A stretch of DNA of 64,000 bases from Antarcticimicrobium luteum (GTDB lineage: Bacteria; Pseudomonadota; Alphaproteobacteria; Rhodobacterales; Rhodobacteraceae), in assembly GCF_004358185.1 (NCBI RefSeq), contig NZ_SMUV01000073.1, positions 239,454 through 303,453 of the forward strand. Reading direction: 5' to 3'. Below are positions 26,144 to 34,539 of this stretch, piece by piece (position 1 is the stretch's first letter; every line of letters begins with the position of its first letter). The notes under the pieces were generated by a model, which saw only the letters and a list, made by a program, of their open reading frames with translations, did no database searches and was not told where the DNA came from. Position numbers and translations under genes: made by a program.

Positions 26144-27418
26144 ATGTGGGTTGAGCGTGTACAATATGCCGTTGGGCAAGGAGGCTTTCATGGTGGTGGC
26201 GTTTATGCCGGATCTTACCGAGATTGCACCCTTCCACCGGCATTCACTTACGTCTACGACTGTGGGTCAGATCAGAGCTGGGCGCTCGATCCCGCCGTCG
26301 ACCGTTTTGCGGCGCGCTTCGGCGACATTGATGCGCTCTTTATTTCCCATCTCGACCGCGACCATGTGAATGGCATCGACAGCCTTCTGAGCAAAGCTGA
26401 TGTCGACACGGTGTATCTGCCTTATCTGAATGACGTTTGCCAGGTCCTCGATCTCTTGGAGGCCGACGGTGAGTCGGGTTTGAGTGGTTCGCTGATCGAA
26501 GCTGCACTTGATCCCGCGAGTTGGTTTGGCAGCCGAGGTGTAAGACGCGTCATCCGCGTTGGACCCGGTGGCCCAGAAGGTTCAGATGGGCCCTTTCTAC
26601 CAGAACCCTCGCGCGAACCTGAGCCGGATCGATCGGAGATTGTCGCCAAGATCGGTCCACAGGATGCGACCGTTCTCACTCAAGGACGGGAAGGCTCGCG
26701 CGCCGAGCTTTGCAGGCTGACGCCCGGTAGTTCGGTTGTGTTTTCCGGCGATGCTGGTCTGTTGGATTGGGTGCTTATTCCACATGTGACACCGGCCCCG
26801 AAAGAAAACGTGGCTGCATTCCTCAAGGCACTGAGGTCCGCTCTTGATCTTGAGACCGGTCGCCGCCTCAACACCTCGCGGCTTCTCGAAGGCCTCTCCA
26901 AAGCCAGAACACGCAAGAAAATGAAGGACTCCTACGAGGCCATCATTGCCGGTGGTGCCAGGCGCATGCACAATAGGATCTCGATGTCGCTTTATTCAGG
27001 ACCGACTGGCAGGGGGAGCCGAACCCATTGGGTTTCTGAGCTGGATGCGTCGAGGTGGCTCGGCCACTGCCCCTATCAGGAAGCGATCCCCCCAGCACCC
27101 GTTGGATGGCTTGGAACCGGCGACGCAACGCTAAAGGTAGAGGATGTTTGGAATGCGTTTCGCGCAGCTTATGACCCTGTGCTTGGTGAGGTGGTCACAC
27201 TTGATCTGCCGCATCATGGCTCAAAACACAATTTCAGAAGCGACCTGACAGCTTTGCCGGGATTGAGACATGCGATTGCCAACGCCTCCAAGCCCTCTCG
27301 TCACAAGCACCCCAGCCCGTATGTCATCCACGAGCTGGAGAGCGCTGGCATTCATGCTTGGCTGGTCTCGCAAGAACCAAGCACCGAGTTGGAGGAAACG
27401 GTCTGGCAAGTACGCTGA
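26144..27418 (+). CDS. MBL-fold metallohydrolase, ComEC C-terminal-like
   Basis: A 424-residue soluble protein. The metal site motif SHLDRDHVNG (about 66-75) and the later FSGDAG and LPHHGSKHN segments are those of the ComEC/Rec2-type metallo-beta-lactamase domain, here free of any membrane part. Stand-alone versions occur in mobile and defence islands, where they may act on nucleic acid. An insert of about 100 residues (rich in Pro/Glu/Arg) lies between the metal motifs. The substrate is unknown; no partner gene is adjacent except DUF1330. Confidence 0.75.
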   Translation: MWVERVQYAVGQGGFHGGGVYAGSYRDCTLPPAFTYVYDCGSDQSWALDPAVDRFAARFGDIDALFISHLDRDHVNGIDSLLSKADVDTVYLPYLNDVCQVLDLLEADGESGLSGSLIEAALDPASWFGSRGVRRVIRVGPGGPEGSDGPFLPEPSREPEPDRSEIVAKIGPQDATVLTQGREGSRAELCRLTPGSSVVFSGDAGLLDWVLIPHVTPAPKENVAAFLKALRSALDLETGRRLNTSRLLEGLSKARTRKKMKDSYEAIIAGGARRMHNRISMSLYSGPTGRGSRTHWVSELDASRWLGHCPYQEAIPPAPVGWLGTGDATLKVEDVWNAFRAAYDPVLGEVVTLDLPHHGSKHNFRSDLTALPGLRHAIANASKPSRHKHPSPYVIHELESAGIHAWLVSQEPSTELEETVWQVR

Positions 27419-27641
27419 TCTGTGCCCACCATGAACGTCCGCTTAGGAAAGCCGCAGCGCAGCATTACGTTACTCGGTCAGCGGCGGCTTTGGGCCGGTC
27501 GCGCCGGTTGATCAGCCACCACGATCGCGTCTTTGCAAAGCCCCCCACCCCACGCGCACAGGCCCTGTTCGCGCATCCGGCTTTTCCGGCGTGGCGCGGG
27601 GCGCTAGGGTCTGCGGGTCTGCCCCTGAAGAAAGGCCCGAC

Positions 27642-28436
27642 ATGATCCGACTTCCGACCTACTTCATCTCGCACGGGGGCGGCCCCTGGCCGTGGATGCC
27701 GGAGATGGCGGCGCAGCTCGCGCCACTGGCGAACGCGCTGGCGGCGATGCCGGGCGAGATCGGCGCGCGGCCGGAGGCGGTGCTGATGATCTCGGGCCAT
27801 TGGGAGAGCGACGAATTCGCGGTGATGCACGCGGCGCGGCCGAAGATGGTCTATGATTACTACAACTTTCCGGCCCATACCTATGAGATCGACTATGCGG
27901 CACCGGGCGCGCCGGCGCTGGCCGAAAAGGTCGCCGGGCTGATCGCCGGGGCCGGGCTGCCGACGCGGCTGGATGACGAGATGGGCTTTGATCACGGCAC
28001 CTTCGTGCCGATGGCGCTGATGTACCCCGGGGCCGACATGCCGCTGTTCCAGGTGTCGCTGCGCCATGGCTATGACCCGGCCGGGCATATGGCGCTGGGC
28101 CGCGCGCTGGCGCCGTTGCGCGATGAGGGCGTGCTGATCGTGGGGTCCGGGCTGAGCTATCACAACCTGGCGCAGTTCGGGCCGCGGGCAAAGCTGCCCT
28201 CGGAGCAATTCGACACATGGCTGAGCGGGGCGCTGGCGCTGCCGCCCACCGGGCGGACGGCGGCGATCCTGGATTGGGAGAACGCGCCCTGCGCCCGCCA
28301 GTGCCATGCGCAGGAGGATCATCTGGCGCCTCTGTTCGCCGCGCTTGGCGCGGCAGAGCAGGAGCCGGCCAGCCGGGTTTATCACCAGACCGGGATTTTC
28401 GGCGGGGTGACCGCGTCAAGCTTTCGCTTCGGCTGA
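27642..28436 (+). CDS. DODA-type extradiol ring-cleavage dioxygenase
   Basis: A 264-residue LigB-superfamily protein. Metal-ligand motifs are TYFISHGGGPW, LMISGHWES and DHGTFVPMALMYP, with a C-terminal His in HNLAQFG. Family members cleave catechol-type rings (4,5-DOPA dioxygenase, YgiD). I start at MIRLPTYF (27642). The natural substrate is not evident, as no aromatic pathway genes are nearby. Confidence 0.9.
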   Translation: MIRLPTYFISHGGGPWPWMPEMAAQLAPLANALAAMPGEIGARPEAVLMISGHWESDEFAVMHAARPKMVYDYYNFPAHTYEIDYAAPGAPALAEKVAGLIAGAGLPTRLDDEMGFDHGTFVPMALMYPGADMPLFQVSLRHGYDPAGHMALGRALAPLRDEGVLIVGSGLSYHNLAQFGPRAKLPSEQFDTWLSGALALPPTGRTAAILDWENAPCARQCHAQEDHLAPLFAALGAAEQEPASRVYHQTGIFGGVTASSFRFG

Positions 28437-28447
28437 GAAACCAGAAC

Positions 28448-28476
28448 GGGCGGCCCCCCGTGGGGACCGCCCGCCC
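28448..28476. terminator. GC-rich hairpin between convergent genes
   Basis: GGGCGG-CCCC pairs with GGGG-A-CCGCCC in the 61-bp gap between the convergent dioxygenase and aminotransferase genes. There is no good T-run on either strand, so it may be a weak bidirectional terminator. Confidence 0.4.
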
Positions 28477-28497
28477 TGTCTCGGTCCAAAGCCCGGA

Positions 28498-29358
28498 TCA
28501 GATCGCCGACTTGCGGCTTTCGTCGATGTAGATCTCGCGCAGGCGCTTGGCGACCGGGCCGGGTTTGCCCGCGCCCACCGCGACGCCGTCGACCTCGACG
28601 ATCGGCATCACGAAGGCGGAGGCGGAGGTGTAGAACGCCTCATCTGCGGCTTGCGCTTCCTCGATGGTGAAGGGGCGTTCCTCGACCTCCATCTGGGCCT
28701 CCTGCGCCATCTTCAGCACCGAGGCGCGGGTGATGCCGTGCAGGATGTCGTTCGACAGCTGGCGGGTGATGATCCTGCCGCCCTTGACGATATAGCAGTT
28801 GTTCGAGGACCCCTCGGTGACGAAACCGTCCTCGACGAACCAGGCGTCGTCCTTGCCCTCTTTCTCGGCGGCCATCTTGGCCATCGAGGCGTAGAGCAGC
28901 TGCACGGTCTTGATGTCGCGGCGGTGCCAGCGCAGGTCGGGGACCGAGATCACCTTGATGCCCTTGTCGGCCTTGGGGTCGGCGGAAAGTCCCGGCTTGG
29001 ACTGGGTGTAAAGCACCACGGTCGGTGGCGTGCCTTCGGGCGGGTAGTGGAAATCGCGGTCGCCGGCGGTGCCGCGCGAGACCTGGAGGTAAACGCCGCC
29101 CTCTTCGACCCCGTTCATCTCGATCAGCTTGCGGTGAATTTCCAGCCAGTCGTCGCGGGTGAGGTCGCAGACGATCTCGAGCTCGCTGAGCGACCGGGCG
29201 AGACGTGCCATGTGGCCGTCGAATTCGGTCAGCTTGCCGTCGAGAACGCAGGTCACCTCATAGACCGCGTCGCCCATGACAAATCCACGGTCGAAGATCG
29301 ACACGGTGGCCTCTTCTTCCGGCATGTAGGTTCCGTTTACATAGACAGTCCGGCTCAT
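28498..29358 (-). CDS. D-amino-acid aminotransferase (class IV PLP enzyme)
   Basis: A 286-residue fold-IV aminotransferase. The N-terminus MSRTVYVNGTYMPEEEATVS and DRGFVMGDAVYEV are typical. The PLP lysine is in RDIKTVQLLYASMAK (about 149) and the cofactor-binding segment is FVTEGSSNNCYIV. This subgroup transfers the amino group of D-amino acids to 2-oxoglutarate. It is the last gene of a unit with dgcN and dgcA, so it could make or use D-glutamate, whose N-acetyl form those two enzymes handle. Confidence 0.9.
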   Translation of the reverse strand: MSRTVYVNGTYMPEEEATVSIFDRGFVMGDAVYEVTCVLDGKLTEFDGHMARLARSLSELEIVCDLTRDDWLEIHRKLIEMNGVEEGGVYLQVSRGTAGDRDFHYPPEGTPPTVVLYTQSKPGLSADPKADKGIKVISVPDLRWHRRDIKTVQLLYASMAKMAAEKEGKDDAWFVEDGFVTEGSSNNCYIVKGGRIITRQLSNDILHGITRASVLKMAQEAQMEVEERPFTIEEAQAADEAFYTSASAFVMPIVEVDGVAVGAGKPGPVAKRLREIYIDESRKSAI

Positions 29359-29449
29359 ATCGCGTTCCTAACCTTTGGCCTTCGCTCGTCCCTCGCCCGA
29401 CCCGCGATCGGGGAGGGGGTGATCGGTTCAATGTCCGAGGGTCGCCCCC

Positions 29450-30415
29450 TCAGCCCCACAGCGCCGCATCCGGCGGATAGACGCCCCTGTCGTCGAAGCG
29501 CAGCGGGTGGTCGCGGTCTTCGGCCAGAAGCAGCGGGCCGTCAAGATCCACCACGCGCGCGCCCTGGGCCACCAGCGTCGCCGGCGCCATGGCGAGCGAG
29601 CTTCCGACCATGCAGCCGACCATGACGTCATAGCCCGCCGCCAGCGCCGCGTCGCGAAGCGCCAGCGCCTCGGTCAGGCCGCCGGTCTTGTCGAGCTTGA
29701 TATTGACCACGTCGTACTTGCCCTTGAGCGCCGGCAGCGAGGCGCGGTCGTGGCAGGACTCGTCGGCGCAGACGGGGACCGGGCGGTCCATGCCGATCAG
29801 CGCCTCGTCCTCGCCCGCCGGCAGCGGCTGTTCGACCAGCTCGACGCCGAGGCGGACCAGATGCGGGGCAAGGTCGGCATAGACCGCCGCCGACCAGCCC
29901 TCGTTGGCGTCGATGATGATGCGGGACGCGGGGGCGCCGGCGCGCACCGCCTCGAGCCGGGGCATGTCGTCCGGCGTGCCGAGCTTGATCTTCAGGAGCG
30001 GCCGGTGGGCGTTTTTCGCCGCCTGCGCGCGCATCGCCTCGGGGGTGTCGAGCGACAGGGTATAGGCGGTGATCTCCGGCCCCGGGGCGGGCAGGCCGGC
30101 CAGCTCCCACACCCGTTTGCCGGCGGTCTTGGCCTCCAGATCCCAGAGCGCGCAATCGACCGCGTTGCGGGCGGCCCCGGCGGGCAGCAGATCCTGCAGC
30201 GCGGCGCGGGTGACGTCCGCGGGCAGACCGCGGATTTCCGCCTCGACGCTGTCGAGGGTTTCGTCATAGCGGGCGTAGGGCACGCATTCGCCCCAGCCGG
30301 TCACGCCATCGCGGGTGACATGGGCGGTCAGCACCTTTGCCTCGGTCCGCGAGCCGCGGCTGATGGTGAAGACCTGCGCCAGTTTGAAAACGTCGCGGGT
30401 GACCTCGATGGACAT
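29450..30415 (-). CDS. dgcA: N-acetyl-D-glutamate racemase DgcA / dipeptide epimerase-like enolase
   Basis: A 321-residue enolase-superfamily protein. The capping domain is at about 1-110. In the barrel, LLKIKLG carries the KxK base; IIIDANEGW, VELVEQPLP and VCADESCHD carry the metal ligands; VNIKLDKTGGL carries the second base. By fold it resembles L-Ala-D/L-Glu epimerase (YcjG). Its position directly after dgcN identifies it as DgcA, which epimerises N-acetyl-D-glutamate to N-acetyl-L-glutamate. The specific role is inferred from that pairing. Confidence 0.85.
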   Translation of the reverse strand: MSIEVTRDVFKLAQVFTISRGSRTEAKVLTAHVTRDGVTGWGECVPYARYDETLDSVEAEIRGLPADVTRAALQDLLPAGAARNAVDCALWDLEAKTAGKRVWELAGLPAPGPEITAYTLSLDTPEAMRAQAAKNAHRPLLKIKLGTPDDMPRLEAVRAGAPASRIIIDANEGWSAAVYADLAPHLVRLGVELVEQPLPAGEDEALIGMDRPVPVCADESCHDRASLPALKGKYDVVNIKLDKTGGLTEALALRDAALAAGYDVMVGCMVGSSLAMAPATLVAQGARVVDLDGPLLLAEDRDHPLRFDDRGVYPPDAALWG

Positions 30416-30482
30416 TGCTGTCTCCCTTCAGGGCGCGCACGGCGGGGGTCCGGCGCCCATTTCTTCTTTTCGTTTCAAATAC

Positions 30483-30506
30483 GGCCGCCGGAGGCATCCG
30501 GCGGCC
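30483..30506 (-). terminator. Strong hairpin between dgcN and dgcA
   Basis: A perfect 10-bp stem (GGCCGCCGGA / TCCGGCGGCC, loop GGCA) in the 118-bp gap. Minus-strand sequence after it is GTATTTGAAACG, a poor T-run, so it looks like a partial terminator or an mRNA-processing hairpin that sets different levels of the two proteins. Confidence 0.45.
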
Positions 30507-30533
30507 GCCACGGGGGGGGGTGGCCCGTAAGAC

Positions 30534-31535
30534 TTAGAACGCCTCGAGCGCATCCACCAGCTTGTCCGCACCATAGCGGAACGGGTCGGTGGCGGGCAGA
30601 CCCATGTCGGCCTCCACCTTGACAAGATAGGCCTTTGCCTCCTCGTCGCCCATGTGCTGGGTGTTGACCGAGATGCCGACCACCACGCAGGCGGGGTTGG
30701 CGACACGGGCCAGCGTCAGCGCGGTGTCGCGCAGCGCCTCGAGCGTCGGCGGGGTATAGCCCGGCAGGCCGCGCATATGCGCGCGGGTCGGCTCGTGGCA
30801 CAGGATCAGCGCGTCGGGCTGGCCGCCGTGGACCAGCGCCATGGTCACGCCGGAATAGCTGACGTGAAAGAGCGAGCCCTGCCCCTCGATCAGATCCCAG
30901 TGGTCGGGATCGTTGTCGGGGGTCAGGTATTCGATCGATCCGGCCATGAAATCGGCGATCACCGCGTCCAGCGGCACGCCATCGCCGGTGATCAGGATCC
31001 CGGTCTGGCCGGTGGCGCGGAAGGTGGAGTTCATGCCGCGCTTGCGCATCTCGGCGTCCATCGCCAGCGCGGTGTACATCTTGCCCACCGAACAGTCGGT
31101 GCCGACGGCGAGGCAGCGTTTGCCAGTGCGCTTCACGCCGTTGGCGATCGGGTATTTGACCGACGGGATGCGCACGTCGTGCAGGGTGCGGCCGGTGGCC
31201 TCGGCGACGGCGACGAGATCGGGCTCGTCGCGCAGCAGGTTGTGCAGACCGGAGGCCAGGTCGAAGCCCTCTTCCAGCGCCGCGACCAGCACCTTTTTCC
31301 AGTCCTGGCTGATCAGCCCGCCGCGGTTGGCGACGCCGATCACCAGCGTCTTGGCGCCGGCGGCCTTGGCCTCTTCCAGCGTCATGTCGGTGAGGCCGAG
31401 GTCGGCCTTGCAGCCGTCCATCCGGAACTGGCCGACAGCATTTTCCGGGCGCCAGTCCTTGATCCCCTGGGCCACTTTGGCAGCCAGTTGGTCGGGCGCG
31501 TCGCCCAGGAACAGCAGATACGGGGTCTCGATCAT
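30534..31535 (-). CDS. dgcN: DgcN, N-acetyltransferase for D-glutamate (DUF1611)
   Basis: A 333-residue DUF1611 protein: N-terminal Rossmann-like part (LLFLGDAPDQLAAKVAQGIK) and a P-loop-like core (LAVGTDCSVGKMYTALAMDA). The conserved DLIEGQGSLFHVSYSGVT and LCHEPTR segments follow. DgcN was described as acetylating D-glutamate as the first step of a D-glutamate catabolic route, working with DgcA. The gene pair here has that order. It is divergent from mcl1, with repeats in the shared promoter region. Confidence 0.88.
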   Translation of the reverse strand: MIETPYLLFLGDAPDQLAAKVAQGIKDWRPENAVGQFRMDGCKADLGLTDMTLEEAKAAGAKTLVIGVANRGGLISQDWKKVLVAALEEGFDLASGLHNLLRDEPDLVAVAEATGRTLHDVRIPSVKYPIANGVKRTGKRCLAVGTDCSVGKMYTALAMDAEMRKRGMNSTFRATGQTGILITGDGVPLDAVIADFMAGSIEYLTPDNDPDHWDLIEGQGSLFHVSYSGVTMALVHGGQPDALILCHEPTRAHMRGLPGYTPPTLEALRDTALTLARVANPACVVVGISVNTQHMGDEEAKAYLVKVEADMGLPATDPFRYGADKLVDALEAF

Positions 31536-31734
31536 CGCGCGTGTCTCCTTTGATTCCCGCGCAAACTATCGGAAGGCGGGATGGAATGTATCGCGTTTTC
31601 CACTCAGTTTCCGTACAAATGCAGAATATTCTTCGCGGAGAATGCGGAAATGCCGAAGAATTACGCACTCTCTACCGCCCGCCGTGACGGGCCGGGCGCC
31701 GGCGGCGGGATGCGGCGGAAATGCTGCGACTGCA

Positions 31735-31798
31735 CAATTTCCTTGCAGGGCGCAGCGCAATTTAATACGCCCCATGACTGAAAATTCGCAATTTCCTT
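31735..31798. promoter_or_regulatory. Repeated CAATTTCCTT motifs upstream of mcl1
   Basis: CAATTTCCTT occurs at 31735-31744 and 31789-31798, 54 bp apart. The first is framed by CTGCA...TGCAG and the second by the inverted pair AAATT-CGC-AATTT (31782-31794). They lie in the 279-bp divergent region between dgcN and mcl1 and may be regulator sites for acetate/glyoxylate-linked control of mcl1. The regulator is unknown. Confidence 0.4.
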
Positions 31799-31814
31799 AC
31801 CCGGAGAGAGTCAC

Positions 31815-32774
31815 ATGAGCTTCCGCATCCAGCCCGCCGCCCCGGCCCGCCCCAACCGCTGCCAGCTGTTCGGCCCCGGCTCGCGTCCGGCGATCTTCGA
31901 GAAGATGGCCGCCAGCGCCGCCGACGTGATCAATCTGGATCTGGAGGATTCGGTCGCCCCCTCGGACAAGGACAGCGCGCGCGCGAACATCATCGAGGCG
32001 ATTTCCGGGATCGACTGGGGCAACAAGACCCTGAGCGTGCGGATCAACGGGCTCGACACCCCCTATTGGTATCGCGACGTCATCGACCTGCTGGAACAGG
32101 CGGGCGAGCGTCTGGACCAGATCATGATCCCCAAGGTCGGCTGCGCGGCGGACATCTATGCGGTCGATGCGCTGGCCACGGCGGTCGAGACCGCCAAGGG
32201 CCGCACCAAGAAGATCAACTTCGAGGTGATCATCGAGAGCGCGGCGGGAATCGCCCATGTGGAGGAGATCGCCGCCGCCAGCCCCCGTCTGGTGGCGATG
32301 AGCCTGGGGGCGGCGGATTTCGCCGCCTCGATGGGGATGCAGACCACCGGCATCGGCGGCACGCAGGAAAACTATTACATGCTGCGCGAGGGCGCGAAAT
32401 ACTGGTCGGACCCCTGGCACTGGGCGCAGACCGCCATCGTCGCCGCCTGCCGTACCCACGGCGTGCTGCCGGTGGACGGCCCGTTCGGCGATTTCAGCGA
32501 CGACGAGGGCTTCCGCGCGCAGGCGCTGCGCTCGGCCACCTTGGGCATGGTCGGCAAATGGGCGATCCATCCCAAGCAGGTGGCGCTGGCCAACGAGGTG
32601 TTCACGCCGTCCGAGGCAGCCGTCGCCGAGGCGCGCGAGATCCTCGCGGCGATGGAGGCGGCCAAGGCCAAGGGCGAAGGCGCGACCGTCTACAAGGGCC
32701 GCCTGGTCGATATCGCCAGCATCAAGCAGGCCGAGGTGATCGTGCGCCAGTCCGAGATGATCGCGGCAAGCTGA
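31815..32774 (+). CDS. mcl1: L-malyl-CoA / beta-methylmalyl-CoA lyase
   Basis: A 319-residue HpcH/HpaI-citrate lyase superfamily enzyme, starting MSFRIQPAAPARPNRCQLFG. Active-site segments are VINLDLEDSVAP, RINGLDTPYWYRD, FEVIIESAAGIAHVEEIA and MVGKWAIHPKQVALANEVF. Length and sequence style fit Mcl1 of Rhodobacter, which cleaves beta-methylmalyl-CoA and malyl-CoA in the ethylmalonyl-CoA pathway of acetate assimilation. It is monocistronic, with a strong terminator just after it. Confidence 0.93.
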   Translation: MSFRIQPAAPARPNRCQLFGPGSRPAIFEKMAASAADVINLDLEDSVAPSDKDSARANIIEAISGIDWGNKTLSVRINGLDTPYWYRDVIDLLEQAGERLDQIMIPKVGCAADIYAVDALATAVETAKGRTKKINFEVIIESAAGIAHVEEIAAASPRLVAMSLGAADFAASMGMQTTGIGGTQENYYMLREGAKYWSDPWHWAQTAIVAACRTHGVLPVDGPFGDFSDDEGFRAQALRSATLGMVGKWAIHPKQVALANEVFTPSEAAVAEAREILAAMEAAKAKGEGATVYKGRLVDIASIKQAEVIVRQSEMIAAS

Positions 32775-32801
32775 GCCCGGCGCGATCGGAGACGGTTTTC
32801 A

Positions 32802-32828
32802 GGGGCGCCTCGGGCGCCCCCTTTTTTT
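32802..32828 (+). terminator. Rho-independent terminator of mcl1
   Basis: GGGGCGCC / GGCGCCCC stem with TCG loop, then CTTTTTTT, 28 bp after the mcl1 stop codon. Confidence 0.95.
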
Positions 32829-32840
32829 CGAGAGGATGCC

Positions 32841-33458
32841 ATGACCGCGCTGACCCTGATTCATACCGCCGAGGTGCATCGCGGCACATTCGACGCGCTG
32901 GCCGCGCGGATCGCGCCGGGGGCGCGGCTGGTCCATGTGGTGCGGCCCGACTGGCTGGCGCGGGCGCAGGACGGGATTGCGGCAGATCTGGCCGACGAGA
33001 TCGAAGCGGAGATTGCCGCGGCCCCCGGCGCGGTGCTGTGCAGCTGCACCACCTTGGGGCCGGTGGCAGGCGCGGCGGGGGCGGTGCGGATCGACGCGCC
33101 GATGATGGCGCTTGCGGCGCGGACCGGCGGGCCGGTGCTGCTGGCCTATTGTCTGGAGAGTACACAAGACGCCTCGCGCGCGCTGCTGGAGGCGGCCTTT
33201 GCGGCGGTGGGAACCACGGGGGAGGTCCGGATGCTGGATCTGGGCGATCTCTGGGGGCTGTTCGAGGCCGGGGACACCGAGGGTTTCGCGCAGGAGATCG
33301 CGGGGCGGGTGGAGGCAGAGCTGCGGGCGGCGCCCGGGACCGGATGCGTGGTGCTGGCCCAGGCCTCGATGGCCGGGGCGGCGGCGCATATCGCGGCGGG
33401 CGTTCCGGTGCTGACCTCGCCGGAGACGGCGCTGCGAGCGGCGCTGGGTCTGACTTGA
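32841..33458 (+). CDS. Aspartate/glutamate racemase-like protein
   Basis: A 205-residue protein with two similar alpha/beta halves. Each half has a Cys-centred motif in a racemase-like place: AVLCSCTTLGPVAGAA (about 60-75) and CVVLAQASMAGAA (about 175). In the second half the catalytic Cys position is not clearly kept (LAQAS), so it may not be a true two-base racemase. It follows the mcl1 terminator and starts 12 bp later. Function uncertain. Confidence 0.65.
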   Translation: MTALTLIHTAEVHRGTFDALAARIAPGARLVHVVRPDWLARAQDGIAADLADEIEAEIAAAPGAVLCSCTTLGPVAGAAGAVRIDAPMMALAARTGGPVLLAYCLESTQDASRALLEAAFAAVGTTGEVRMLDLGDLWGLFEAGDTEGFAQEIAGRVEAELRAAPGTGCVVLAQASMAGAAAHIAAGVPVLTSPETALRAALGLT

Positions 33459-33486
33459 CGTCGCTGGTTCCGTTATGGAGCGAGCC

Positions 33487-33622
33487 GCGCAAGCGCCGGA
33501 CCGGGGGCTGGCGCGGCACCCTCTGATCGGCGCGCTTTATCCCTGCCAAATCCGGACTTCATACGAGCGGTGCGCCAACGTCGATCAAGCGCCAGACCGC
33601 GGGAACGGTCCGGCGCTTGCGC
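33487..33622. repeat. Perfect 17-bp inverted repeat in intergenic DNA
   Basis: GCGCAAGCGCCGGACCG (33487-33503) recurs inverted at 33606-33622. Each copy is followed inward by a short gap and (C)TGGCGC, so each unit is itself partly palindromic. The pair occupies the gap between the racemase-like gene and the PA14 gene. It resembles a doublet of a dispersed palindromic repeat. Confidence 0.6.
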
Positions 33623-33709
33623 GGCGCCCTTCGGGCTTATTCCGCGCAGGAGACCTCGGAAAGGCGCGCCAGGCCGGTGTCGCGATTGTTCCAGATGGAG
33701 CCCAAGCCG

Positions 33710-34300
33710 TCACTTGTGGCCGAAGGCGCCGTTGGGCACCCATTTCAACTGCTTGCCCTTCTTGCCCCAGCGCATCATCAGGCAGGAGGTGTTGAGCCGG
33801 TTGAAATAGGTCGCCTCGAAGCTGTACCAGCCCGCCTGCGGCACCTCGACCTCGGTGACATAGGTGCTGTCGCAGGCCTGCCGCCCATCGAAGAACCCCA
33901 CCCGCTGACCGCCGATGCGGGCGTCGAGCCCGTCATTGGTGTAGAAATCCACCTCATAGACCCCCGGCGCGTCAAACCGGATGTAGCCGGTGATCGATGC
34001 GGCGACGTTCTCGTCGCGCTGCGAGGTCAGGGTGGGCGCGCCCGGATCGCTGTCGGCGTAGTCCAGACCGCGCAGGGCCGGGCCCCGCTGTGCCCCCTTG
34101 CGCAGGACGGCGCCGGCGTCGGCGAGGTTGCGGATGTCCTGCCCGTCGGGCGCGTAGCCATAGCTGACCGACAGCCCGCCGCTGACCCCGCCGGGTTGCG
34201 GATTGGCCGGGGTGAGCGTCAGCGGGGCCGACCAGGTGGCGCTCGCCGTGGCGACGAGCAGGGCAAAGGCGGACACGGCCGCGTGAATGGAGGATTTCAT
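33710..34300 (-). CDS. Secreted PA14-domain-like protein
   Basis: A 196-residue exported protein: signal peptide (MKSSIHAAVSAFALLVATAS, cleavage near SAPL) followed by a beta-rich domain. The segments ITGYIRFDAPGVYEVDFYTN, DGLDARIGGQRV and WYSFEATYFNRLNTSCLMMR match the PA14 carbohydrate-binding fold. It may bind glycans or adhesion targets. I start at 34300; the longer frame lacks a signal peptide. It is divergent from accA. Confidence 0.75.
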   Translation of the reverse strand: MKSSIHAAVSAFALLVATASATWSAPLTLTPANPQPGGVSGGLSVSYGYAPDGQDIRNLADAGAVLRKGAQRGPALRGLDYADSDPGAPTLTSQRDENVAASITGYIRFDAPGVYEVDFYTNDGLDARIGGQRVGFFDGRQACDSTYVTEVEVPQAGWYSFEATYFNRLNTSCLMMRWGKKGKQLKWVPNGAFGHK

Positions 34301-34539
34301 ATGGCTTCCTTCGACAATACGCCCCGACAGGACGGGCGGGGAAAGGTTAGGCGGCACGCGCGGCGTGGGCAAGTCCGTTGCGCCGGCGCCGTGCGGATCG
34401 GCGCATTGTCATCGCGGCGCGCGCCGGCCCGCCCCGATGGCCCCGGACGGCCGGCGGCCTCTTGCCGAGTTGCATCCGGGCCTGCAGAACGTCATATAAC
34501 CCCGATGACATCTCACATGGTTGCGCAGCGAGAGACCCG

